64,000 nucleotides of DNA from Microscilla marina ATCC 23134. Its GTDB lineage: Bacteria > Bacteroidota > Bacteroidia > Cytophagales > Microscillaceae. Position numbers and translations under genes: made by a program. Shown in pieces: positions 17,292-24,816 of the stretch. Under the pieces are notes generated by a model. That model worked only from the letters and a program-made list of their open reading frames with translations. It had not been told where the DNA came from and made no database searches. Location of the stretch: NCBI RefSeq assembly GCF_000169175.1, contig NZ_AAWS01000001.1, positions 1 through 64,000 of the forward strand, written 5' to 3'. Numbering within the stretch: position 1 is the first letter of the stretch; each line of letters begins with the position of its first letter.

Positions 17292-18968
17292 ATGGATTAC
17301 AACGTACCTGGTGTGTATGTAGAAGAAGTTTCTACCTTACCTCCTTCAGTAGCAGGGGTTGCCACCGCTATACCAGCCTTTGTAGGCTACACCGAAAAAG
17401 CCCTGGATAAAAACGGGGTAGCACTTCCAGCCGATGAAGTGGTAGTAAAAAGAATAGATACTTTGTTGGAATATGAGCAGTTTTTTGGCAGCCAACCAAA
17501 GCACGCCAGGTTTGCTCTGGAAGACGGGGTACTCAAAAGAAAGGCAGCTACTGGTAGCAGTGATGCAGGTGAATTGCATTCACACCTGATGTATTATGCG
17601 TTGCGCATGTTTTTCGACAATGGTGGCGGCAGTTGCTACATTGCATCGGTAGGCAGGTATGCTGCGGCTGCTACTACAGCTGATGCTATTTCGGCAGATG
17701 ATATACAAAGCGGTATTGACAAACTCGAAGAGTTTGACGAGCCTACTTTGGTGGTATTGCCCGATGCGGTAAACCTTGCCGAGGCAGATTATTATGCCAG
17801 TTGTGTAAAAGTACTTAACCAGTGCAATGACTTGAAAGACCGTTTTGGTATTTTTGATGTATTGAGCGCTGATACTGACGCCAGCGGGTTCAGACAAAAC
17901 ATTGGCAGCAACCACCTCAAGTATGGAGCTGCTTATACCCCTTACCTCCAAACATCATTGAGTTATCAGTACGACGATGCTGATGTAGATGTAGGAAAAG
18001 CTTTTTTTGAATATAACAGTGGTGCCAATGGTTTTGTGGTATCATACATAGCATCAAACGCGGGAGGAATTACTCCTAAAATTGCCGTAACCAATACTGC
18101 AGATGCGGGTGCTACTACTGATTTTACGGTAGTTGAAGATGGCGCTACCATTAGTTTAACCATTGCAGCTGCTTCGGATGCCCAAGCCAGTAATGTAGTA
18201 AGTGATTGGGCAGCGTTTAGTGGGAGCACTGGAGGCTATAGCATTGCATTGGTAGGAGACGGAACTAAAAACGTTGCTTCTAAAGCTTCGGCTAATATGA
18301 CCAATCCCACCCGCTCTTTGGCAGAGATCAAAGACTCCTATACTGCTTTGTACAACCAGGTAAAAAACAGCCTGAGAGAGCAGAGAGTAGTACTGCCCCC
18401 AAGTACTGCCGTAGCGGGTATTTATGCATCGGTTGACCGCGACCGTGGGGTATGGAAGGCGCCCGCCAACGTAAGCATTGCGTCTTTGATTGAACCCACC
18501 CGCACCATTACCAACACTCAACAAGGACGTCTCAATGTAGATGCTACCTCGGGTAAGTCTATCAACGTAATTCGTAGTTTTTCGGGACGTGGTTCATTGG
18601 TATGGGGCGCGCGCACCTTGGCGGGCAACGACAACGAGTGGAGATATGTAAATGTAAGGCGTTTGTTTACTTACATGCAAGAGTCTATTCAAAAGTCTAC
18701 CTCTTTTGTAGTGTTTGAACCCAACACCGCTACTACCTGGCTCAAGGTAAAAGGTTTGGTAGAAAGCTTCTTGTATGGGCTTTGGCAACAAGGGGCGCTG
18801 GCAGGTTCTACGCCTGAATCGGCTTATTTTGTCAATGTAGGTTTGGGCAAAACAATGAATAGTCAGGATATTTTAGAAGGCAAGCTCATTGTAGAAGTAG
18901 GCGCTGCGGCAAGCCGTCCTGCTGAGTTTGTGGTTTTACGCTTTATGCATAAACTGCAGGAGTCGTAA
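17292..18968 (+). CDS. eCIS contractile sheath protein (Pvc2-like), 558 aa
   Basis: Typical tail-sheath ends: the N-terminus NVPGVYVEEVSTLPPSVAG, used for subunit linking, and a C-terminal domain with WGARTLAGNDNEWRYVNVRR, YMQESIQKSTSFVVFEPN and GALAGSTPESAYFV. The sheath contracts around the inner tube and drives it through the target membrane. The middle (about residues 215-330) is an Ala/Thr-rich insertion and the most variable part of the family. Only one sheath gene exists, whereas PVC and Afp carry several paralogs. A 138-base gap follows before the tube genes, the longest spacing in the first half of the operon. Confidence 0.95.
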   Translation: MDYNVPGVYVEEVSTLPPSVAGVATAIPAFVGYTEKALDKNGVALPADEVVVKRIDTLLEYEQFFGSQPKHARFALEDGVLKRKAATGSSDAGELHSHLMYYALRMFFDNGGGSCYIASVGRYAAAATTADAISADDIQSGIDKLEEFDEPTLVVLPDAVNLAEADYYASCVKVLNQCNDLKDRFGIFDVLSADTDASGFRQNIGSNHLKYGAAYTPYLQTSLSYQYDDADVDVGKAFFEYNSGANGFVVSYIASNAGGITPKIAVTNTADAGATTDFTVVEDGATISLTIAAASDAQASNVVSDWAAFSGSTGGYSIALVGDGTKNVASKASANMTNPTRSLAEIKDSYTALYNQVKNSLREQRVVLPPSTAVAGIYASVDRDRGVWKAPANVSIASLIEPTRTITNTQQGRLNVDATSGKSINVIRSFSGRGSLVWGARTLAGNDNEWRYVNVRRLFTYMQESIQKSTSFVVFEPNTATTWLKVKGLVESFLYGLWQQGALAGSTPESAYFVNVGLGKTMNSQDILEGKLIVEVGAAASRPAEFVVLRFMHKLQES

Positions 18969-19106
18969 CCAAAGTAACAAGTCATTAGCGACAAGCTACA
19001 AGTAAAGTTAACTCAATTCATTGGTGATGGCTTGTGGCTTGAAGCTAACAGCTTGCTGCTAATATTGTACAAAATCATTCCTTAAATATTTTTTAGCTCA
19101 AAAGAC

Positions 19107-19577
19107 ATGGCATTAACAAAAGAACAAATTAAAAATAACTATCCTTTGCCCTCATACAATTACCGGGTATCAATTGATGGTACCACCGTTGCCTTTTCTC
19201 AGGTATCGGGCCTGAAGGTAGCGTATGAAACCACCACCTACAAAGAGAGTGCAGTGGGAGGCGACGCGCCCGGACCAGTGGTAATGCGGATGCCCGCCCA
19301 AAGCTCAGAAATCACGATTACTTTGCAAAAAGGCATTGTAAGAGGTAAAAGTATTGCGTTGTACAACTGGATCAATTCTATTCAAACCAATTTGGTAGAC
19401 AAAAAAGACGTGAACATTGAGTTGTGCGACGAAAACGGTGCCGCAGTATTTGTCTGGAAAGTGATCAATGCTTTTCCTACAGGCTTAGATGCACCCACTT
19501 TTGATGCTAACTCTAACGATGCCTCTATCGAAAGCCTTACACTCCTGGCTGACCGGGTAACTATGGAAGAGCTGTAA
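19107..19577 (+). CDS. eCIS inner tube protein 1 (Pvc1/Hcp-like), 156 aa
   Basis: Phage tail-tube (T4 gp19-like) family: YPLPSYNYRVSIDG, FSQVSGLKVAYETTTYKES, then ITLQKGIVRGKS, LYNWINSIQ and a C-terminal strand pattern. This is the first and most canonical of three tube paralogs, so it probably stacks as hexamers to form the main tube. Length is normal for the family. It is separated by three bases from the next paralog. Confidence 0.92.
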   Translation: MALTKEQIKNNYPLPSYNYRVSIDGTTVAFSQVSGLKVAYETTTYKESAVGGDAPGPVVMRMPAQSSEITITLQKGIVRGKSIALYNWINSIQTNLVDKKDVNIELCDENGAAVFVWKVINAFPTGLDAPTFDANSNDASIESLTLLADRVTMEEL

Positions 19578-19580
19578 AGC

Positions 19581-20072
19581 ATGGCAATTAGTAAAAAAGA
19601 CATAGCAGCCAACTACCCATTACCTGCTTATAATTACAGGGTGCAAATTGGTGCAGAAAGTTATGGTTTTGCCAAAGTATCGGGCTTGAGCCTAAAGTAT
19701 GACACGGTAAGTTACCGACATGGCTTTAGCTTTGCCGAAGGCACCCATCACTTGCTGGGCATTTTGCAACCTGTAAACCTAAGTTTGCAGCGGGGCGTAG
19801 TGAGGCAAGGCAGTTTGTTGCTCGCCTGGATAAGTACGCCTATACAACAAGACATTACGGTGAACTTATGCGACGAGGATGGTAAGCCCCAAGTGAGCTG
19901 GTGGGTGCAAAACGCCCTGCCTACGGCTTATGAAGCAGGCGACTTTGATGTAAATACCCAAGAGGTGGCAATAGAAACCTTATCGTTGGTGTCTGACAAC
20001 ATGCGGGTCACTTACCACCAATCGGGGCAAACCGGTGGAGCCAAAGGAAATATTTTTTCAGATTTATTTTAA
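19581..20072 (+). CDS. eCIS inner tube protein 2 (tube paralog), 163 aa
   Basis: Paralog of the upstream tube protein: YPLPAYNYRVQIGAESYGFAK, VSGLSLKYDTVSYRHG, LSLQRGVVRQGSLLLAWI. The opening is very close to the first paralog, indicating an old duplication. In PVC and Afp, extra tube paralogs form the first rings that adapt the spike hub to the tube; I infer that role for one of the two downstream copies. The C-terminal tail (GQTGGAKGNIFSDLF) is longer than in copy 1. Confidence 0.88.
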   Translation: MAISKKDIAANYPLPAYNYRVQIGAESYGFAKVSGLSLKYDTVSYRHGFSFAEGTHHLLGILQPVNLSLQRGVVRQGSLLLAWISTPIQQDITVNLCDEDGKPQVSWWVQNALPTAYEAGDFDVNTQEVAIETLSLVSDNMRVTYHQSGQTGGAKGNIFSDLF

Positions 20073-20077
20073 ACCTT

Positions 20078-20560
20078 ATGATCAACGACAAAACTGGTAC
20101 TCCAAAGCTTACTATGAATGGTGCCCCGTTGCAAGCCTTCAATTTTTTGGTGTCTTTTCTAGGGGTGGGTTCCATCACGGCGCCCAATCCACTAGACATT
20201 CGTTTTCAGCGGGTGTCAGGCATTGGGCTCAACGGCACTATGAATAGCGAACGCATTGGTGGCAGGCAAGTACGTTTGCCTGAGTTTCCTACCCACGAAA
20301 ACCTCACCCTGGAGCGAGGCTATGTGGTGGGCAGCCCATTGCGACTCGAAATAGAAGCAAAATTTGCCGACTTAGAGTTTCAGCCGCGCAATGTATTGGT
20401 TGTCCTGTTTGATACTAAAGGTTCTCCGATGGTGTCTTGGTTATTTTACAATGCAGTGCCTACCCGTTGGGCAATGGGTGAACTCAATGCCAGCCAGAGC
20501 GGGGTTTTTATCGAAACCATAGAACTATCTTATACTCGTTTCCAACCTATTTCTTTGTAG
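20078..20560 (+). CDS. eCIS tube initiator-like protein 3 (Pvc5-like), 160 aa
   Basis: Third gp19-like protein, more divergent: FNFLVSFLGVGSITAPNPLDIRF, FQRVSGIGLNGTMNSERIGG, LPEFPTHENLTLERGYVVGSPL, FYNAVPTRWAMGELNASQSGV. The tube fold pattern and the NA(V/L)PT block shared with copies 1 and 2 are visible. Its divergence and position next to the baseplate genes suggest the tube-initiation ring at the hub (Pvc5-like). Confidence 0.82.
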   Translation: MINDKTGTPKLTMNGAPLQAFNFLVSFLGVGSITAPNPLDIRFQRVSGIGLNGTMNSERIGGRQVRLPEFPTHENLTLERGYVVGSPLRLEIEAKFADLEFQPRNVLVVLFDTKGSPMVSWLFYNAVPTRWAMGELNASQSGVFIETIELSYTRFQPISL

Positions 20561-20564
20561 TATT

Positions 20565-20738
20565 ATGGCAGTAGAAATCAAAGAATTGATTATAAGAGCA
20601 GTAGCGGTAGAAGAGCCCGGGCAAGTGGGCGGTGCTGCAGCTCCTGCCGAAGATCAAATGGCAGAAGCCAACGCCCAATTGGTGCAGGCGTGTGTAAGAG
20701 AAGTATTAAAAGTATTGGAACGCAAATCATCCCGTTAA
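20565..20738 (+). CDS. DUF5908-like small eCIS protein, 57 aa
   Basis: Starts MAVEIKELIIRAVAVE and ends ACVREVLKVLERKSSR with an acidic, Ala-rich middle. This is the shape of DUF5908 proteins, which sit between tube and LysM-hub genes in Bacteroidota eCIS operons. Their function is not known. It begins 4 bases after the third tube gene and ends 3 bases before the next gene, which supports translation as part of the operon. Confidence 0.75.
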   Translation: MAVEIKELIIRAVAVEEPGQVGGAAAPAEDQMAEANAQLVQACVREVLKVLERKSSR

Positions 20739-20741
20739 ACA

Positions 20742-21503
20742 ATGGCTGATAAACCAAATATACTCAAGTTAGACCACCTCAAAATTGAGTCTTACGAAGA
20801 TGCCGCCCGAACAAAAAAACTGGCTAATCAAAATGTTTTTGACCGTCCCGTAAGTGTCAAAGATTTCTCACAGTTTTATGGCACGAGGTATCGTCAGAAA
20901 AAAGGCCTGGGGCTGAATAAGAAAAAAACACCTGATACATCAACTACAAAGGGTGACAAAAAGACTTTAAGCGCAGCCAAGAATCAAGTAGTTGGCTCGG
21001 AAAAGCCTCACTTAAAGTTTGACATTGTATTGGATAATACGGTGGTGTTTCGTTCTGACATGGGCTACAAACAAAGTGTGAGTGTGGTAGCCCAAGTAAA
21101 TGAGTTTTTGGAGACATGCTATAAAAGCGACAAAGTGACTCCTTATTACCTTAAGATTACCTGGGGAGAAAGCACCTTTGATTGTGTGCTTCAAACGTCT
21201 GCCATCACATACAGCCTTTTCGACCGGAGTGGCACCCCTTTGCGGGCGAAGATCACGGCTACTTTTTTGGTGGAAAATGTGGAGGGGGAACCCTCTGAAA
21301 GAGCAGGCAAAGCTCAAGTAAATAAACAACACTCGGTAAAAAAAGGCGATTCGTTGCCTATGATCGCAGTGGCTGCTTATGGAAGCTTGGCGTTTTTGTT
21401 GCCCCTGGCGCGCTACAATGGTGTAAAACACTTGCGGGAAGTAAAGCCTGGCACTACGCTAGACCTACCCACATTAGACGAATTAAAGAACTTTTTTATA
21501 TAG
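20742..21503 (+). CDS. eCIS hub/LysM baseplate protein (Pvc7-like), 253 aa
   Basis: Residues about 80-190 match the CIS tube protein N-terminal domain (HLKFDIVLDNTVVFRSDMG ... YYLKITWGESTFDCVLQT ... DRSGTPLRAKITATF). The C-terminal 55 residues form a LysM domain (KQHSVKKGDSLPMIAVAAYG ... LPLARYNGVKHLREVKPG). In phage and eCIS baseplates this gp53/gp48-like protein joins the spike hub to the tube. A Lys-rich linker (about 48-78) precedes the first domain. Confidence 0.85.
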   Translation: MADKPNILKLDHLKIESYEDAARTKKLANQNVFDRPVSVKDFSQFYGTRYRQKKGLGLNKKKTPDTSTTKGDKKTLSAAKNQVVGSEKPHLKFDIVLDNTVVFRSDMGYKQSVSVVAQVNEFLETCYKSDKVTPYYLKITWGESTFDCVLQTSAITYSLFDRSGTPLRAKITATFLVENVEGEPSERAGKAQVNKQHSVKKGDSLPMIAVAAYGSLAFLLPLARYNGVKHLREVKPGTTLDLPTLDELKNFFI

Positions 21504-21576
21504 GGTAAGCCGGGAGCCACAAACAGCCAAACAAAGGCTAAAAACTAAAAACATACCAATTAGAAAACATAGTTAA

Positions 21577-23247
21577 ATGAACATACCTACGATTACTATA
21601 TGGAGCGAAGGTCAGGAGGTGTATTATCCTGAGCACCCTGATGTAGACATCCAGCATGAGGTCAACAAAGTGCCTTATGCTTGTTTGTCTTTTCCAGATG
21701 GTGATCCGGGTAAGCCAGGATTTATACTGAGTAGCCAGTCTGATTTTGCGCCTGGTAAAACGCTTGAAATAAAAATAGGTACTGGCGAGAGTGACCAAAC
21801 AACCATTTTTAAAGGAATCATTGTAAAGCATGCTCTAGAGGCAAGTGGTTATGCCTCGCTACTTTCGCTGGAGCTAAAAGGCGATTGTGTAAAAATGACT
21901 AACACCCGCAAAAGCGTGGTACATACCCAAGGCAACCAGGAAACCCAAAAAGAAGAAGATGTATTGGCTCAGGTAATAGAGGCAAACGGGCTGGAGGCAG
22001 ACCTGAGTGCCCAAACCTGGAGCAGTCACGAAGAGCTTGTACAGTATTACAGCTCCGACTGGGACTTTCTTTTGACAAGAGCCGATCTTTATGGCTACTG
22101 GGTGGTGGCAACCGATGGAAAAGTATCGGTGGTGAACCCTAAAGATGTAATAGATGCCAATGAAGCAAAATATGAAGTGGTGTACGGTGATGCAGGTATT
22201 TTCAATTTACACCTGGAAATAAACGCTGAACACCAGGCAGCTACCATCAACACCCTTGCCTGGGATGCAGAAAATAATGACTTGACTGAAAAGACTCAAG
22301 CCGAAGATTTTGTAGCTCAAAAGCCTGCAGCCAACGCTCAAAGTGACGTAGAGGGTGAACCCGCCGACCCAACTGCCCTGGCGGAGGCTATAGGGAACGA
22401 AGAAGAAACCCTGCAAAGCATTGTGCCCCTAAGTGTAGAAGAACAAAAAGGTTGGGCAGATGGCAAAATGCTAAAAAGCCGCCTGGCAATGCTGAGAGGA
22501 AGCTTTACCCTGGATGGAAACGCAGAGATACAACCACTGGACCTGGTATCGGTAACTGGTTTTAACGCCCAGTTTGATGGCAACACCATCATTTCGGGGG
22601 TGCGCCACAGGCTGGGCAATGATGGCTGGTATACTGATATTCAGTTTGGGATCAGTCCAGATAATTACACGAAACAAAATGCCATAGAAGCTCAAAATGC
22701 CGCAGGTTTGTTGCCTGGCATCCAAGGCTTGCAAGTGGGCGTTGTCGATGCCTTCGAAGAAGACAAACAAGGGCAGTTTAGGGTAAGAGTAAAAATACCT
22801 GCCTTGGGCGATATTGTGTGGGCACGCCTGACCAGCCCCGATGCAGGCAAAGACAACCGAGGCATGTTTTTCAGACCAGACGAAGGCGACGAAGTGGTCG
22901 TAGGCTTTATGAACAACGATCCTCGTCAAGCCATTATTTTGGGGAGCGTGTTTGGGGCGAAGTTGCCCCCCCCACATGACCCCGACGAAACCAACGCCAT
23001 CAAGGGCATTTTTAGCAAGGCGGGTTTGCAATTAAAAATGGACGATGAAAACAAAACCTTAGAACTGTTAACCTCCGAAGATCAATACCTGAAAATAGAA
23101 GACGGGACAGTCATGGAGATGAAAGATACCCACGGTAACTCTATCACCATGAATGACAAGGGCATTGTGTTGAAAAGTGACGGTGATATAACCATCAGTG
23201 CCAGTGGCGATGTAACTATAGAAGGAGCGAAAGTGGATGTGAAGTAG
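21577..23247 (+). CDS. eCIS central spike protein (VgrG/Pvc8-like), 556 aa
   Basis: Gp27/gp5-like spike. The N-terminal region (about 1-370) has the hub pattern (PTITIWSEGQEVYYPEHPDV, GLEADLSAQTWSSHEELVQYYSSDWDFLLTRAD split over two strands, then RLAMLRGSFTLDGNAEIQPLD). The OB-fold (about 385-470) shows VGVVDAFEEDKQGQFRVRVK and FFRPDEGDEVVVGFMNNDPR. The C-terminus is a short beta-helix-like repeat (KSDGDITISASGDVTIEG) expected to form a trimeric needle. It has no C-terminal toxin domain. About 510 bases of repeats separate it from the next eCIS gene. Confidence 0.93.
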   Translation: MNIPTITIWSEGQEVYYPEHPDVDIQHEVNKVPYACLSFPDGDPGKPGFILSSQSDFAPGKTLEIKIGTGESDQTTIFKGIIVKHALEASGYASLLSLELKGDCVKMTNTRKSVVHTQGNQETQKEEDVLAQVIEANGLEADLSAQTWSSHEELVQYYSSDWDFLLTRADLYGYWVVATDGKVSVVNPKDVIDANEAKYEVVYGDAGIFNLHLEINAEHQAATINTLAWDAENNDLTEKTQAEDFVAQKPAANAQSDVEGEPADPTALAEAIGNEEETLQSIVPLSVEEQKGWADGKMLKSRLAMLRGSFTLDGNAEIQPLDLVSVTGFNAQFDGNTIISGVRHRLGNDGWYTDIQFGISPDNYTKQNAIEAQNAAGLLPGIQGLQVGVVDAFEEDKQGQFRVRVKIPALGDIVWARLTSPDAGKDNRGMFFRPDEGDEVVVGFMNNDPRQAIILGSVFGAKLPPPHDPDETNAIKGIFSKAGLQLKMDDENKTLELLTSEDQYLKIEDGTVMEMKDTHGNSITMNDKGIVLKSDGDITISASGDVTIEGAKVDVK

Positions 23248-23275
23248 AGGTGGTTAATTACGGATTTGAAAATTA

Positions 23276-23370
23276 CGAATGGATCAATTACGAACCGACC
23301 AGAGGGAGCTCTGCTTTAGCTAATTACGAATGGATCAATTACGAATTACGAATGGGTGCGAAGCGAGACT
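23276..23370. repeat. dispersed repeat, relative of the 8290-8447 copies
   Basis: Words ATTACGAATGGATCAATTAC, GGGAGCTCTGC and ATTACGAATGGGTGCGAAGCGA reproduce the repeat found after the giant ATPase gene, here rearranged and partly duplicated. It lies right behind the spike gene and is noncoding. Confidence 0.6.
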
Positions 23371-23380
23371 TTTTAATTAG

Positions 23381-23717
23381 GGCTGTACGGAGTTTTAAAA
23401 ATCTTTGATAATAAGGATTTATATCTAAATCAAGGTGCTAAATGTAGGGGCAATCCCTTGTGGTTGCCCACGCGAAGAGCAAACATGATTACATAAAACG
23501 TCTTTTAAAGGAATAAACGACCTTACTTGAATTCGTTTTGATTCTGTAAAATATTTATTATCAGTAAATTACAAGACTTTATACACTCCTAATTACGGCT
23601 GTACGAAGTTTTAAAAATCTTTGATATACAAGGATTTACATCTAAATCAAGGTGCTAAATGTAGGGGCAATCCCTTGTGGTTGCCCACGCGAAGAGCAAA
23701 CATGAGCGTATAAAACG
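23381..23717. repeat. pair of 120-bp direct repeats inside the eCIS operon
   Basis: Copies at 23381-23500 and 23597-23717 both begin GGCTGTACG and share AGTTTTAAAAATCTTTGATA, AAATCAAGGTGCTAAATGTA and GTTGCCCACGCGAAGAGCAA. Each contains an inverted pair GGGGCAA / TTGCCC. A fragment with the same GGGCAAT...GGTTGCCC core recurs near 44150. No gene lies between 23248 and 23758. The repeats could form alternative hairpins in the operon transcript. Confidence 0.8.
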
Positions 23718-23758
23718 ACTTTATTTGAACTTGTCAACTAAAACAAAACCTTAAAAAA

Positions 23759-23977
23759 ATGAATAACAACGTGAGTAATCAAGAAATTCAATTGAATGTG
23801 AGTATAGAAGAAGCCAATGTTTTATTAGAAGCGTTGGGTGAAATGCCTTTCAAAAAAGTATTTGGGTTGGTGGGTAAAATTCAACAACAAGCCTCTTCAC
23901 AGATCAACCCACAAACTCCCCAGGTCAACGGCAAAGAAGAGGTGAAACCACAAAACCACATGGCAGTTCATGAGTAA
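23759..23977 (+). CDS. small eCIS-operon protein, 72 aa
   Basis: Hydrophilic protein with a conserved-looking helical core (EIQLNVSIEEANVLLEALGEMPFKKVFGLVGKI, read as consecutive blocks) and a Gln/Pro-rich tail. It resembles small Bacteroidota proteins that end in a Gln-rich tail, but I know no function for them. Its stop codon overlaps the start of the gp25 gene by eight bases (ATGAGTAA), so the two are probably co-translated. Confidence 0.65.
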   Translation: MNNNVSNQEIQLNVSIEEANVLLEALGEMPFKKVFGLVGKIQQQASSQINPQTPQVNGKEEVKPQNHMAVHE

Positions 23978-24380
23978 CAGCAAATCACCTTTTTTGGGAA
24001 CAGGCTGGGGGTTTCCGCCCCAGTTTGTCGCAGGTGGTAAATACTTGACTACCACCCAAAGCGTAGAAAATGTACATAAGAGCGTGCTTATTCTTTTGCA
24101 AACGAATGTAGGCGAAAGGGTAATGCTGGAAGATTTTGGCGGAAGCCTTGTCAATTTCCAGTTTGAGCAAGTAAGTACGCGCTTATTGGAAGACATCAAA
24201 GACCACGTGGCGAGTACTATAGAAATAAACGAGCCCAGGGTGCGCCTCGACAATGTAGAGGTAGAACAAGATACCCAACTGGAAGGACGCTTGCTGGTGC
24301 AGCTTCAGTATACCATCAGAAGCTCCAACTCAAGGTTTAACCTGGTGTATCCTTTTTATGTAACCGAACCTTTGACGTAG
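23970..24380 (+). CDS. eCIS baseplate wedge protein, gp25-like (Pvc9), 136 aa
   Basis: Clear GPW/gp25 family: FLGTGWGFPPQFV, then NVHKSVLILLQTNVGERVMLEDFGGSL (in blocks), FEQVSTRLLEDIKDHVASTI and EPRVRLDNVEVEQD. Gp25 seeds sheath assembly on the baseplate. The ERVM-x-x-x-FG core, equivalent to the EPR motif region of the family, is present. It overlaps the upstream 72-aa gene and precedes the PAAR-like gene by seven bases. Confidence 0.93.
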   Translation: MSNSKSPFLGTGWGFPPQFVAGGKYLTTTQSVENVHKSVLILLQTNVGERVMLEDFGGSLVNFQFEQVSTRLLEDIKDHVASTIEINEPRVRLDNVEVEQDTQLEGRLLVQLQYTIRSSNSRFNLVYPFYVTEPLT

Positions 24381-24387
24381 CAACAAA

Positions 24388-24816
24388 ATGTCTGATTCCA
24401 GAGCCATTATTATAGATGGTGACCAAGCTGTTTTTGAAATAACCTTTGGCAACGCCCTGACTACCATGGTGCCGATAGGCAATATGAAAGGCTCAGGTGA
24501 AGCTACTTTTGATAGCAACACGCTATGTGTACTAGGGGACGAAAAAGAGCTAAAGGTGGAAAATGTCCCTTATAATTCCCCCCCTTTTGTGGGAGGACAG
24601 GGCACTGTCAAGATTGAAAAACTAGAGAGTGACCAAGTAGCAGGGCATACCAACAGCGGAGGAAAAAAAGTGATTTTGAAGGGAAAAAAGTTCAAAGCGA
24701 AACTTGAAGTAAGCAGCCCGGCTAAAGACCCAAATGGGGTGCCAGATCCCAATGTGATGTATACAGGAGGGATGGGAGAGTTTAAAACGACTAACACAAA
24801 ATTTACAGGAACCTAA
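24388..24816 (+). CDS. PAAR-like spike tip protein (Pvc10-like), 142 aa
   Basis: Shows the eCIS PAAR-like pattern: a central GGQGTVKIEKLESDQVAGHT, followed by SGGKKVILKGKKFKAKLEV and a C-terminal YTGGMGEFKTTNTKFTGT. These blocks form the cone that sharpens the spike. Its position after gp25 and just before baseplate J is that of Pvc10. Its stop codon directly abuts the next start codon (24816/24817). Classical PAAR His/Cys metal ligands are not obvious, as is common for eCIS tips. Confidence 0.7.
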   Translation: MSDSRAIIIDGDQAVFEITFGNALTTMVPIGNMKGSGEATFDSNTLCVLGDEKELKVENVPYNSPPFVGGQGTVKIEKLESDQVAGHTNSGGKKVILKGKKFKAKLEVSSPAKDPNGVPDPNVMYTGGMGEFKTTNTKFTGT

